A stretch of 64,000 nucleotides of DNA from Quadrisphaera setariae. GTDB taxonomy: Bacteria; Actinomycetota; Actinomycetes; Actinomycetales; Quadrisphaeraceae. Below are positions 36,940-44,816 of the stretch, in pieces. Below the pieces are notes generated by a model, which was given only the letters and a program-made list of their open reading frames with translations, searched no databases and was not told where the DNA came from. Position 1 is the stretch's first letter, and each line of letters begins with the position of its first letter. The DNA lies in assembly GCF_008041935.1 (NCBI RefSeq), contig NZ_VKAC01000001.1:620001-684000 (forward strand), in the 5' to 3' direction. Made by a program: the position numbers and the translations under genes.

Positions 36940-38025
36940 TCAGCCCAGCGACTGGCGCAGGAAGGCGAGCACGGCGTCGTACGTCGGGTCGGGGTCGGTC
37001 CCGGACGTCGTCTGACCGGCGCGCGTCGTGCGGACCTCGCGGTCGGGCGCGCCGTCGGCGAGGTAGGCGTCGGTGTGCCCCGCGCCCGCCACGAGCGTGA
37101 GCGCGGCCGAGGCGCCGGCGCGCTCGCACGCGGCGAAGAGCAGCTCTGACTGGCCCGGCGGCACGGACTGGTCAGCGGTGCCGTGCGCGATCCACAGCGG
37201 CGGGCTGCTCGCCGTGACGTAGCGGCTGGGGTCGGCGCGGTGGGTGGCCTCGGGGTCGGACTGGATCGGGAACCCCATGAGAGCGGACTCGGGGGAGTCG
37301 GCGCCGTCGTGGCTCGCCCCGCCCGGGACGCGCTGGGAGTCCATCGCCGTGAAGTCCGTCGGGCCGAACAGGTCCACCACGGCCTGCACCGCGCTGCTCT
37401 GGTCGGCGTGGCCGAGGTCGGCGCCCTCGAGCTCGGGGACGCCGGTGACCACCCCCGCCATCGAGGCGCACCAGCCGCCGCTGCTCGTGCCCATCGTCAC
37501 GACGCGCCCGGCATCCAGGCCGAGCTCCGCGGCGCGCGAGCGCACGTACCGCACGGCCGCCTTCGCGTCGTGCAGCTGCGCGGGGAAGGTGGCCTGGGCG
37601 CTGCTGCGGACGTTGACGCCCGCCACCGCGAACCCCGCGGGTCCCCAGCGCTGCGCCAGCAGCGCCGCCGTGGTGCCGCCGCTGAGCTCGGTGGGGCCGC
37701 CCTTGGCGTCACCGCTGAGCCAGGCGGAGCCGGGGAAGAACAGCACCACCGGCCAGGGCCCGGGCGCTGCGGCGGGGTCGGGCAGGTAGAGGTCGAGCAG
37801 GTGCGCGCGGTCCACCGGGTCGGCGTAGGCCTGGTCGGCGAGGACCCGCGCGCCGCCCTCGGCAGCGGACCCCGTCGGCACGGAGCTGCTCGTGGACGGA
37901 GCCGGTGGGGACGACGACGTCGTCGTCGTCCGAGAGGGCGACGGGCTGGAGCCACCGGAGCCGCAGGCGGCCAGGACGGCTGATCCGACGGCCGCCGAGG
38001 CGGCCATCAGGCCGCGGCGGGTCAT
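36940..38025 (-). CDS. Lipoprotein alpha/beta-hydrolase (esterase)
   Basis: 361 residues. The N-terminus MTRRGLMAASAAVGSAVLAAC has a twin-arginine pair and a lipobox LAAC, so it is exported and lipid-anchored. A Ser/Thr/Pro linker (about 25-60) leads to an alpha/beta-hydrolase core: oxyanion strand VVLFFPGSAWLSGDAKGG, nucleophile Ser in MGTSSGGWCASM, Asp region HGTADQSVPPGQ and His in AGAGHTDAYL. It resembles carboxylesterases of the BD-FAE/Aes type; the substrate is unknown. Its ATG overlaps the stop of the upstream isochorismatase gene (TGATG), so the two are coupled. Confidence 0.85.
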   Translation of the reverse strand: MTRRGLMAASAAVGSAVLAACGSGGSSPSPSRTTTTSSSPPAPSTSSSVPTGSAAEGGARVLADQAYADPVDRAHLLDLYLPDPAAAPGPWPVVLFFPGSAWLSGDAKGGPTELSGGTTAALLAQRWGPAGFAVAGVNVRSSAQATFPAQLHDAKAAVRYVRSRAAELGLDAGRVVTMGTSSGGWCASMAGVVTGVPELEGADLGHADQSSAVQAVVDLFGPTDFTAMDSQRVPGGASHDGADSPESALMGFPIQSDPEATHRADPSRYVTASSPPLWIAHGTADQSVPPGQSELLFAACERAGASAALTLVAGAGHTDAYLADGAPDREVRTTRAGQTTSGTDPDPTYDAVLAFLRQSLG

Positions 38026-38609
38026 CACCGCGCCGCCGCCGGGGCGTCCCGCTCGCCGGAGCCCAGCGTGACGTCGGCGGCCGCGGCGACCTCCGCGGTG
38101 CGCCCGGGCGCGCTCTGGAACTGCCAGTACAGGTTGGTGTGCGCGACGACGTCCGCCACCGGGGGAGCGCCCCAGGCGCTCTTGTCGCCGGCGGTGTGGG
38201 CGTCTGCCACCAGCGTCACGTCGTACCCGCGGGTGAAGGCGCCGTGGATGGTGGAGCGGATGCAGGCGTCGGTCTCGGCCCCCGTCACCACCACCCGGCC
38301 GACCCTCCGCTCGGCGAGCACCTGCTCGAGGTCGGTGGCCTCGAAGCTGTCGCCGTAGCGCTTCTGCACCACCGGCTCCCCGCTGGCGGGCCGGAGCTGG
38401 TCGACGATCCTCCAGGCGTCGCTGCCTTCCGGCATCCCCTCGTCGGAGTGCTGCACCCAGACCACCGGCACGCCCTCGGAGCGCGCGCGGTCGACGAGGC
38501 CCGCGATCGCGCTCACCACCTCGTCGCGCCGCGGGGCCTCGCCGACCACGTCGTTCTGCACGTCGACGACGAGCAGCGCGGTGCCCGGACGGTCTTCCAG
38601 CGTGGTCAT
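38025..38609 (-). CDS. Isochorismatase-like cysteine hydrolase
   Basis: 194 residues from ATG 38609. The triad of the family is visible: Asp in ALLVVDVQNDVV, Lys in PVVQKRYGDSF, and Cys in VVVTGAETDACIRSTIHGAF. These enzymes cleave amide or ether bonds in small molecules (nicotinamidase, isochorismatase, carbamoyl-sarcosine hydrolase types). The exact substrate is unknown. The longer open frame to 38816 overlaps the DUF305 gene and was rejected. It is coupled by TGATG to the lipoprotein esterase downstream. Confidence 0.87.
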   Translation of the reverse strand: MTTLEDRPGTALLVVDVQNDVVGEAPRRDEVVSAIAGLVDRARSEGVPVVWVQHSDEGMPEGSDAWRIVDQLRPASGEPVVQKRYGDSFEATDLEQVLAERRVGRVVVTGAETDACIRSTIHGAFTRGYDVTLVADAHTAGDKSAWGAPPVADVVAHTNLYWQFQSAPGRTAEVAAAADVTLGSGERDAPAAAR

Positions 38610-38697
38610 GGCGTCTCCCCACCTCGGTCCGGCCCTGGTCGCAGTGACGCTAGACCCGTCCTCCGACACCACCACCCCGGTGCTGACGTCCGCGCGC

Positions 38698-39411
38698 TCA
38701 GGCGGGGAGCTGCGCCAGCAGGGCGGCCATCTCAGCGACCTCCGCGGTCTGGTCGGCCTCGATGCGCTGCGCGAGGGCCCTGGCCTGCGGGTCGCTGCCG
38801 CTGACCTGCTCTTCACGGGCCATCTCGACGGCGCCCTCGTGGTGCACCGTCATCTGCTGGAGGAACAGCCTGTCGAAGGCGGTGCCCGTCGCGGCCTCCA
38901 GCGCGGCCGTGTCCTGCTCCGACATCCCCATCGAGCTCGTGTCCGCGCCGTGGCCGCCGTGCTGGTCCCCGTGCTGGCTCTCGTGCTCACCGCCGGCGGG
39001 GTCCTCGCCCCACGCGGCGAGCCAGCCCTGCATGAGGTCGATCTCCGGCTGCTGGGCCGCGCGGACCCGCTCCGCCAGGGCGCGGACCTCAGGCGTCGAC
39101 GCGCGCTCGACGGCGAGCTCCGCCATGTCGAGCGCGCCCTCGTGGTGCACCACCATGTCGCGGGCGAAGGCGGCGTCGACGTCGCTGTGCGCTGCCGACG
39201 TGCTCGGGCTGGCCGAGGTGGTGGAGGCGGGAGCGCTGTGCTCGGCTCCCGCCCGGTCGTCGTGGCCGTCGTGGCCGGCCGCCGACGAGCCGGCGCACCC
39301 GGCGACGAGCAGCGCGGTGGCCGCCGCAGCGGCGGCCAGGGCGGCCTTCGTGCGGGACCGCCGGGTGCGGGGGGACGGCGCGGACGTGGACGGCACGGGC
39401 GTGGTGGTCAT
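38698..39411 (-). CDS. DUF305-family metal-associated lipoprotein
   Basis: 237 residues. Signal peptide with lipobox LLVAGCAGSS (Cys about 43) and a His/Asp-rich linker, then two DUF305 repeats, each with the signature DMVVHHEGALDMAELAVERA or QMTVHHEGAVEMAREEQV. A His-rich loop EHESQHGDQHGGHGADTSSM lies between the repeats. The fold is a ferritin-like four-helix bundle; many members sit in copper-resistance clusters and are thought to bind metal outside the cell. Downstream of csoR and DUF6153 on the same strand, it is probably copper-induced. Confidence 0.88.
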   Translation of the reverse strand: MTTTPVPSTSAPSPRTRRSRTKAALAAAAAATALLVAGCAGSSAAGHDGHDDRAGAEHSAPASTTSASPSTSAAHSDVDAAFARDMVVHHEGALDMAELAVERASTPEVRALAERVRAAQQPEIDLMQGWLAAWGEDPAGGEHESQHGDQHGGHGADTSSMGMSEQDTAALEAATGTAFDRLFLQQMTVHHEGAVEMAREEQVSGSDPQARALAQRIEADQTAEVAEMAALLAQLPA

Positions 39412-39494
39412 GGGGTCCTCCGGGGTGCTGCGGGTGGTCGTGGGCGCGCGGCGACGCCGGCCAGCGCTCGTGCGCGGCCGGTGCCGGGGCGCTC

Positions 39495-39929
39495 CTACGT
39501 CCGCAGCACGCAGGAGGTGGCGTGACCTGGTGGCCCCGTGGTGGGAGGGAGCCCGTGGGTGCTGCAGGACGACGACGACGGCGCCAGGACGTCGCCGGTC
39601 GCTCCAGAGGTGTGGGCCGCCAGGGCGGTCACCAGCGGCGCCACGCCGCTGGCGGCGCCGCCGGCCTTGAGGTCGCACGCGGTGGGGCCGTCGCCGTGGT
39701 GGGAAGGGGCCGGCGAGCCGGGCGGCTCGTGCGCCCCGTGCACTCCGTGGTCGAGGTGGACGGCGTCGACCGCGTCGAGAGCGTGCCCGGACGGCGCGGC
39801 GTGCCCGGCAGCGCTCGTGCTGGCGGCGGCCGTCGGCGGTGCCGCCGCCAGCGCGTGCATCGCCACCACGCCCAGCAGCACCACCAGCCGCCGCAGCGGC
39901 GCGCGACCGGCGGCGCTCGCCGTCGTCAT
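39495..39929 (-). CDS. DUF6153-like small exported His-rich protein
   Basis: 144 residues with an N-terminal signal or anchor segment (LRRLVVLLGVVAMHALAAAP). A mature region rich in His, Ala and Ser follows, with HxxH-like spots (HLDHGVHGAH, SPAPSHHGDG) and two late cysteine spots (SSSSCSTHG, TSCVLRT) near the C-terminus. This matches the small actinobacterial family found with csoR and DUF305 genes. It starts 25 bp after the csoR stop, so it is cotranscribed with csoR. Probable metal (copper) binding outside the membrane; inferred from composition and context. Confidence 0.72.
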   Translation of the reverse strand: MTTASAAGRAPLRRLVVLLGVVAMHALAAAPPTAAASTSAAGHAAPSGHALDAVDAVHLDHGVHGAHEPPGSPAPSHHGDGPTACDLKAGGAASGVAPLVTALAAHTSGATGDVLAPSSSSCSTHGLPPTTGPPGHATSCVLRT

Positions 39930-39954
39930 GATCCCGGACCGGGGCGGCTGTCCT

Positions 39955-40278
39955 TCACGAGCGGACGAGGCGGGCGATGGCGGCCGACGCCTCGCGGACC
40001 TTCTCCTCGGCCTCGGGGCCGCCGCGGCGGGCGGCGTCGACCACGCAGTGGGACAGGTGCTCCTCGAGCAGCCCGAGCGCCACCTGCTGCAGCGCCTTGG
40101 TGGCCGCGGAGACCTGGGTCAGCACGTCGATGCAGTACTGGTCCTCGTCGACCATGCGCTGCAGGCCGCGGACCTGGCCCTCGATGCGGCGCAGGCGCTT
40201 GAGGTGGGCGTCCTTGGCGTGCGAGTACCCGTGGTGGGGCGCCTCGGCGCCGGCGGGGTCGTCCACGGGGTGGTCCAC
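39955..40278 (-). CDS. csoR: CsoR-family metal-sensing repressor
   Basis: 107 residues from GTG 40278. All-helical DUF156 repressor. The Cu(I) ligands of CsoR are in place: Cys in DEDQYCIDVLTQ and His-x3-Cys in EEHLSHCVVDAARR. The DNA-binding start is HAKDAHLKRLRRIEGQVRGL. It derepresses copper genes when Cu(I) binds. The operator-like ATACCCCCCGGGGGTGT lies 10 nt upstream, so it probably represses its own operon with DUF6153 and DUF305. Other DUF156 members (RcnR, FrmR, CstR) differ in their ligand sets. Confidence 0.92.
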   Translation of the reverse strand: MDHPVDDPAGAEAPHHGYSHAKDAHLKRLRRIEGQVRGLQRMVDEDQYCIDVLTQVSAATKALQQVALGLLEEHLSHCVVDAARRGGPEAEEKVREASAAIARLVRS

Positions 40279-40287
40279 CCGCGCAGG

Positions 40288-40304
40288 ATACCCCCCGGGG
40301 GTGT
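40288..40304. promoter_or_regulatory. CsoR operator
   Basis: ATACCCCCCGGGGGTGT has a palindromic centre ACCCCC-C-GGGGGT (40290-40302), the form known for copper-sensing CsoR sites. It lies in the 29-bp gap between the DUF3237 stop and the csoR start, so it serves the csoR-DUF6153-DUF305 transcript. Confidence 0.75.
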
Positions 40305-40307
40305 TGC

Positions 40308-40733
40308 TCAGGCCCGCACCACGAGCTCCGCCACCTCGATGACCACGCGGTCTCCCTCCACGTGCGCCTGCCCGACGAAGACCGTGGCCGTGAGCCAGTG
40401 CAGGGCGGGGTCGACGGTGCGGAAGCGCGGCGTGGTGAGGAAGTACGGCGCCGCGCCGTCCTCGGCGGGCCGCAGCACTCCGGTGTTGTGGACGTCGACG
40501 AGGCCGCCCGACGCGGTCCGCACGAGGTAGCGCGCCTCCACGGCCACGACGCCGTCGCTGCGGGTGCAGCACCAGTCGCCGCCCCCGGGGACCACCTCGC
40601 CGGTGAGGTCTCCGCGGACCTCGCCACCGGTGATGGGGATGAAGTCGAGCCGGTCGCCGCGGTCGACGAGCGGCTCGGGCGGTGCGATGAGGGCGGTGAT
40701 GGTGAAGCGGGGCTCTGCGGCGATGGCGTGCAC
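40308..40733 (-). CDS. DUF3237-family protein
   Basis: 141 residues from GTG. The DUF3237 pattern is visible: FIPITGGEVRGDLTGEVVPGG, GGDWCCTRSDGVVAVEARYL, LVDVHNTGVLRPAEDG and the closing PALHWLTATVFVGQAHVEGD. The family is a small beta-barrel of unknown activity, sometimes next to aromatic or steroid catabolism genes. No signal peptide. It is the first gene on the minus strand here and lies upstream of csoR, but the CsoR operator between them suggests separate control. Confidence 0.83.
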   Translation of the reverse strand: MHAIAAEPRFTITALIAPPEPLVDRGDRLDFIPITGGEVRGDLTGEVVPGGGDWCCTRSDGVVAVEARYLVRTASGGLVDVHNTGVLRPAEDGAAPYFLTTPRFRTVDPALHWLTATVFVGQAHVEGDRVVIEVAELVVRA

Positions 40734-40843
40734 GGCTGCTCCTCACGGGCGCTCCGGCGGTGGAGCGGGACTCGGATCCCACTCGACGGGCGGCTGTCAC
40801 CGACAGGGCAGCGGTCCCACCATGGCCGGTGGTGCACAGATGG

Positions 40844-40858
40844 TGACCGCTGTGGTCA
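40844..40858. promoter_or_regulatory. Candidate operator TGACC-N5-GGTCA before the ABC importer operon
   Basis: A perfect 5-5-5 inverted repeat lies 58 bp before the binding-protein ATG, in the 182-bp divergent gap with the DUF3237 gene. A second weaker repeat CCACC-N6-GGTGG lies at 40817-40832. The AraC regulator encoded in the operon is one candidate binder. Confidence 0.4.
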
Positions 40859-40915
40859 AGTGGGCCACCCCGCGGCGGGTCATCTTCTGAGCCTCGTCGA
40901 CGAAGGAGTCGTGTG

Positions 40916-42136
40916 ATGACCAGCCACCCCAACCGCACCGCCCGCCGGGTGCGCACCGCCCCGACGCGCACCGCCCGGGGGCTCCTCGCCGCGGCCGGGG
41001 CCGCTGCAGCCGCCGTGCTGCTGGCCGCCTGCACCTCCGCCTCGGGAGCGGCCCCTGGTGAGCCGGACGCCTCCGGGAGCGCAGCCGCCGTCCCGGCCGC
41101 CGTGACCGCCGCGGTGGCCGCCGGCTACGAGGGCCTGGCCACCGCGCCGCCCACCAGCTCCCCGGCGGTCTCGCCCGGCCACGACCTGTGGGTGGTCTCC
41201 GCCTTCCAGCAGGTGAGCGGCCTCGCGAAGATCGCCTCCGAGGCGCAGTCGGCCGCCACCGCCATCGGGTGGAGGACCACCGTGTGCGACGGGCAGAACA
41301 ACCCCGCGCAGTGGTCCACCTGCGTCCGCCAGGCCACCGCAGCGGGTGCCGACGCCATCCTGCTGGCGGGCGTCGACTGCGCCCCCGTCTCCGAGGCGCT
41401 CGCAGAGGCCCGCCGCGGCGGCGTCAAGGTGACCGGGGTCGCCTCCTTCGACTGCGACGACCCCACGCAGGGCGGCGGCGCCTCCCAGTTCGACGCGAAG
41501 CTCGGGTACACCGAGGGCGTCACCGGCACCGGCGACTTCTACGAGAAGGCCGGCAGGCTCCGCGCCGACTGGGTCATCGCCCAGACCGGTGGTTCCGCGA
41601 AGGTCCTCCACGTCGCCTTCAAGGGCGTCTCGATCGGCGAGTACCTCTCCAAGGGCTTCACCGAGGAGCTGGCGGCCCAGTGCCCCGGCTGCAGCGTGGT
41701 CGACACCGTGGCCATCACCCCCTCGGAGATCGGGCAGCTGCGCCAGCGCTTCGACTCCGCCCTGCTGAAGAACCCCCAGGCGAACGTCGTCGTCACCGAC
41801 CTCGACTTCATGCTCTCCGCCGGCGTGCAGCAGTCGCTGCAGCAGAACCCCTCCAGCGGCCGCGTGGTGCTCGGTGGTGAGTGCGTGCAGGAGACGCTCG
41901 ACTACATCCGCGCCGGCGGCGGCGCCCAGGCCTGCGTCGGCTTCTCCAACGGGCGCGCCGCCTGGTCCGCCGTCGACCAGCTGAACCGCGCCTTCGACGG
42001 TCAGCCCGGCGTCGTGGACGGCGTCGGCTCGCAGATCATCGACGCGAAGCAGAACCTGCCCGCCGCCGGCAGCCCCTACGAGGGCGCCCTCGACTACCGC
42101 GCCACCTACACCCAGCTGTGGAAGGCCGGCGCCTGA
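40916..42136 (+). CDS. Sugar-type ABC transporter substrate-binding lipoprotein
   Basis: 406 residues from ATG 40916 (GAAGGAG 7 nt upstream). Signal peptide with twin arginines and lipobox LLAACTSASG. The mature part is a type-1 periplasmic-binding fold of the ribose/galactose group: GHDLWVVSAFQQVSG, GADAILLAGVDCAPVSEAL, and a KVLHVAFKGVSIGEY hinge region. It would capture the solute outside the cell and hand it to the permease. It contains eight cysteines besides the lipid-anchored one (VCDG, TCVR, DCAP, DCDD, QCPGC, GECV, QACV), unusual for the family, so disulfides are likely. The solute is unknown. Confidence 0.85.
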   Translation: MTSHPNRTARRVRTAPTRTARGLLAAAGAAAAAVLLAACTSASGAAPGEPDASGSAAAVPAAVTAAVAAGYEGLATAPPTSSPAVSPGHDLWVVSAFQQVSGLAKIASEAQSAATAIGWRTTVCDGQNNPAQWSTCVRQATAAGADAILLAGVDCAPVSEALAEARRGGVKVTGVASFDCDDPTQGGGASQFDAKLGYTEGVTGTGDFYEKAGRLRADWVIAQTGGSAKVLHVAFKGVSIGEYLSKGFTEELAAQCPGCSVVDTVAITPSEIGQLRQRFDSALLKNPQANVVVTDLDFMLSAGVQQSLQQNPSSGRVVLGGECVQETLDYIRAGGGAQACVGFSNGRAAWSAVDQLNRAFDGQPGVVDGVGSQIIDAKQNLPAAGSPYEGALDYRATYTQLWKAGA

Positions 42137-43731
42137 TGGCCGCACCCGCTCCGTCACCGCAGGTGCAGCCGCAGCCGCTGGCCAGCGTCTCGGCGCTGTC
42201 CAAGACCTACGCCACCCGGGTCGTCGACCGCGTCGACCTGCAGGTGCTGCCCGGCCAGGTGCACGCGCTGCTCGGCGGCAACGGCTCCGGCAAGTCGACG
42301 CTGCTGAAGATGGTCGCCGGCGTCGTCGTCCCCGACCCGGGCGGCACCATCACCGTGGGCGGCGTCGAGCACCCCAGCGAGGCCCACTCCCCGGCGCTCG
42401 CGGCCGCCGGCGGCCTGCGCTTCGTCCACCAGGACCTCGCCCTGGTCGACCAGCTGTCCATCGCGGAGAACTTCGGCCTGGCCGCCGGGTTCCCCCGCGG
42501 CCGCACCGGCCTGGTCAGCGCCCGCCGGCTGCGGGAGCGGACCGCGCGGGCCCTGGCGGCCTCCGGCCTGGACCTGCACCCCGACACCCCCGCGGGGGTG
42601 CTGCGTCCCAGCGAGCGGGCCCTGGTGGCCATCGCCCGGGCCCTGCGCGGCTCAGGACCCGTCGACGGCGCCGACGACGACGGACCGCTGGCGCTCGTGC
42701 TGGACGAGCCCACGGCGAGCCTGCCCGTGGACGAGGTCGAGAGGCTGCTCTCGTCCATGGCCGCGCTGCGCGAGGAGGGGCACGCGCTGGTGTTCGTCAG
42801 CCACCGCCTCAGCGAGGTGACGGCTGTGGCCGACCACGTCACCGTGCTGCGCGACGGCCGCGTGGCCGACGAGGGGCCCGCTGCCGGCTTCGACGAGGCG
42901 CGCGTGGTGCACGCCATGACCGGGCACGCGCGCACCGGTGCCGAGCGGGCGCGCCGGTCCGCGCCCACTGGGGCGTCCACCGGAGCGCCCCGCCTGCGGG
43001 CCACCGGTCTGGCCGGTGGTGCGCTGCGCGGGGTCGACCTGGAGGTGCGCGCCGGGGAGGTGGTCGGCATCGGCGGGCTCGCTGGTTCGGGGCGCACCTC
43101 GCTGCTGCGCGCGCTGTTCGGTGACCTGCCCGCCAGCGGCGCGGTGGAGCTCGACGGCGCGCCGCTGGCGCTGCGGTCGCCGCGCGACGCGGTGCGGGCG
43201 GGCATCGCCCTCGTCCCCGAGGACCGGCTGCGCGAGGCCGCCTTCCTCGACCGGCCGATCTGGGAGAACCTCGGCGCCCGGCGGCTCCTGTTCGGCGGCA
43301 CCCGGCGCTCGCTGGTCGGATCCGGTGCTCGTGAGCGCCGTGCCGCGCCCGGGCTGGTGCGGCGCTTCGCGGTGCGCGCCCCCTCCTCCGACGCGCCGCT
43401 GGGTGCGCTGTCGGGGGGCAACCAGCAGAAGGTGGTCATGGCCCGGTGGCTGTCCACCTCGCCCCGCGTGGTCCTGCTCGACGAGCCCTCCCAGGGCGTC
43501 GACGCGGTGGCCCGCGAGGAGATCCACCGGCTCGTGCGGGAGGCCGCCGAGGGCGGCGCCGCCGTCGTCGTCGTCTCCAGCGACCTCGAGGAGCTCGAGG
43601 CGCTCAGCGACCGCGTGGTGGTGCTCGCCGACGGGCGCGTGGTCGCCGAGCTCACCGGCGACGCCGTCACCCGGCACGCCGTCACCGTCCACATGCAGGG
43701 CACGACCCACGGATGCGAGGTCGCAGCATGA
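42136..43731 (+). CDS. ABC importer ATPase with two nucleotide-binding domains (RbsA/MglA type)
   Basis: 531 residues. Domain 1 (about 15-265): Walker A GGNGSGKST, Walker B LALVLDEPTASLP, switch His in VFVSHRLSE; the signature motif is degenerate (RPSERALVAIARAL instead of LSGGQ). Domain 2 (about 290-530): Walker A GLAGSGRTS, intact signature ALSGGNQQKVVMARWL and Walker B VVLLDEPSQGVD. It has SSDLEELEAL in place of the switch His. So one composite site is canonical and one degenerate, as in RbsA. ATG overlaps the stop of the binding protein (TGATG). It powers import with the permease that follows. Confidence 0.9.
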   Translation: MAAPAPSPQVQPQPLASVSALSKTYATRVVDRVDLQVLPGQVHALLGGNGSGKSTLLKMVAGVVVPDPGGTITVGGVEHPSEAHSPALAAAGGLRFVHQDLALVDQLSIAENFGLAAGFPRGRTGLVSARRLRERTARALAASGLDLHPDTPAGVLRPSERALVAIARALRGSGPVDGADDDGPLALVLDEPTASLPVDEVERLLSSMAALREEGHALVFVSHRLSEVTAVADHVTVLRDGRVADEGPAAGFDEARVVHAMTGHARTGAERARRSAPTGASTGAPRLRATGLAGGALRGVDLEVRAGEVVGIGGLAGSGRTSLLRALFGDLPASGAVELDGAPLALRSPRDAVRAGIALVPEDRLREAAFLDRPIWENLGARRLLFGGTRRSLVGSGARERRAAPGLVRRFAVRAPSSDAPLGALSGGNQQKVVMARWLSTSPRVVLLDEPSQGVDAVAREEIHRLVREAAEGGAAVVVVSSDLEELEALSDRVVVLADGRVVAELTGDAVTRHAVTVHMQGTTHGCEVAA

Positions 43732-44816
43732 CCACCACGGACCCCACCCCCCGCACCGAGGCTCCTGCGCGCGCCTCGCAGACGTCCCCGCCGGGCCCGT
43801 CGGAGGTGGGGCGCCCGGGGACCCGGACGGGGCTGGCGGGCCTGTCGGGGCTCGGCGAGCGCTACGGGCTGCTCCTGCTCGTGGCGGGCATGGCCGTGGT
43901 CTTCAGCGTGCTGCCGGAGTCGGGGGAGGCCTTCCGCAGCGTCGGCAACGCCCGGGCCATCGCGGCCAACCAGGGCGTCGGGCTGGTGGTCGCGCTCGCG
44001 CTGCTGCTGCCGCTGGCCGCGGGCCACTTCGACTTCTCCGTGGGGGCCGTCGCGGCGTCGTCGTCGCTGGTCACCGCGGCGCTCAGCGCGCAGCACGGCC
44101 TGCCGCTGGTGGTGGCCGTGCTCGTGGCGGTGGCGTTCGGCGCGGCCGTGGGCGCGGCGCTCGGGTGGCTGGTGGCCTACCTGGAGGTCAACCCGTTCAT
44201 CTCCACCCTGGGGGCGGCCACGCTGCTCGGGGGCGCGATCTTCGCGTACACCGGCGGGCTGCAGATCACCAGCGGCATCCCGCCCCAGCTGACCGCCGTC
44301 GGGTCCTCCCAGGTGCTCGGCGTGCCGGTCATCGCCGTGGTCGCCGCGGCGGTGGCGGTGGCGGTGTGGCTGCTCACCGCGCGGACGGCGTTCGGCCGCC
44401 GCCTGTACGCGGTGGGCTCCAACGCCCGCGCCACCCAGCTGCTCGGCGTGGACGTGCGCCGCACGCAGCTGCTCGCGTTCGTCGGGTCGGGCACCGTCGC
44501 GGCCGTCGGCGGGGTGCTGCTGCTGGCCCGCCAGGGCGCTGCCACCTCTGACAGCGGCATGTCGATGCTCTTCCCGGCGCTGACGGCCGTGCTGCTCGGC
44601 ACGATCGTCGTGGACCTCGGCAGGCCCTCGGTGCCGGGCACCGTCATCGGCATCCTCTTCGTGGCCGTCATCGTCAGCGGACTGGCGCTGGTGGGCGCAC
44701 CGGCGTGGGTGAGCCCGGTGTTCAACGGCGCGGCGCTGCTGCTCGCCGTGGGGTTCGCCCGGCTGGCCCGCGCGCGCCGAGGCCCTCGCCGCGTCCGACG
44801 GGCCCGCCGTGCCTGA
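43728..44816 (+). CDS. ABC importer permease (RbsC type)
   Basis: 362 residues with about 9-10 hydrophobic helices after a 40-residue hydrophilic leader. Typical family segments: NARAIAANQGVGLVVALALL, GHFDFSVGAVAASSSLV, the cytoplasmic coupling loop RRLYAVGSNARATQLLGVDV and RRTQLLAFVGSGTVAAVGGV. ATG overlaps the ATPase stop (ATGA). The basic C-terminal tail overlaps the AraC gene by 8 bp. Forms the membrane channel for the unknown solute. Confidence 0.9.
   Translation: MTTTDPTPRTEAPARASQTSPPGPSEVGRPGTRTGLAGLSGLGERYGLLLLVAGMAVVFSVLPESGEAFRSVGNARAIAANQGVGLVVALALLLPLAAGHFDFSVGAVAASSSLVTAALSAQHGLPLVVAVLVAVAFGAAVGAALGWLVAYLEVNPFISTLGAATLLGGAIFAYTGGLQITSGIPPQLTAVGSSQVLGVPVIAVVAAAVAVAVWLLTARTAFGRRLYAVGSNARATQLLGVDVRRTQLLAFVGSGTVAAVGGVLLLARQGAATSDSGMSMLFPALTAVLLGTIVVDLGRPSVPGTVIGILFVAVIVSGLALVGAPAWVSPVFNGAALLLAVGFARLARARRGPRRVRRARRA

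Noticed and set aside
38610-38816. Extended N-terminus of the isochorismatase-like protein
   Set aside because: It runs into the end of the DUF305 gene, is Arg/Pro-rich and has no family counterpart. ATG 38609 matches the family start.
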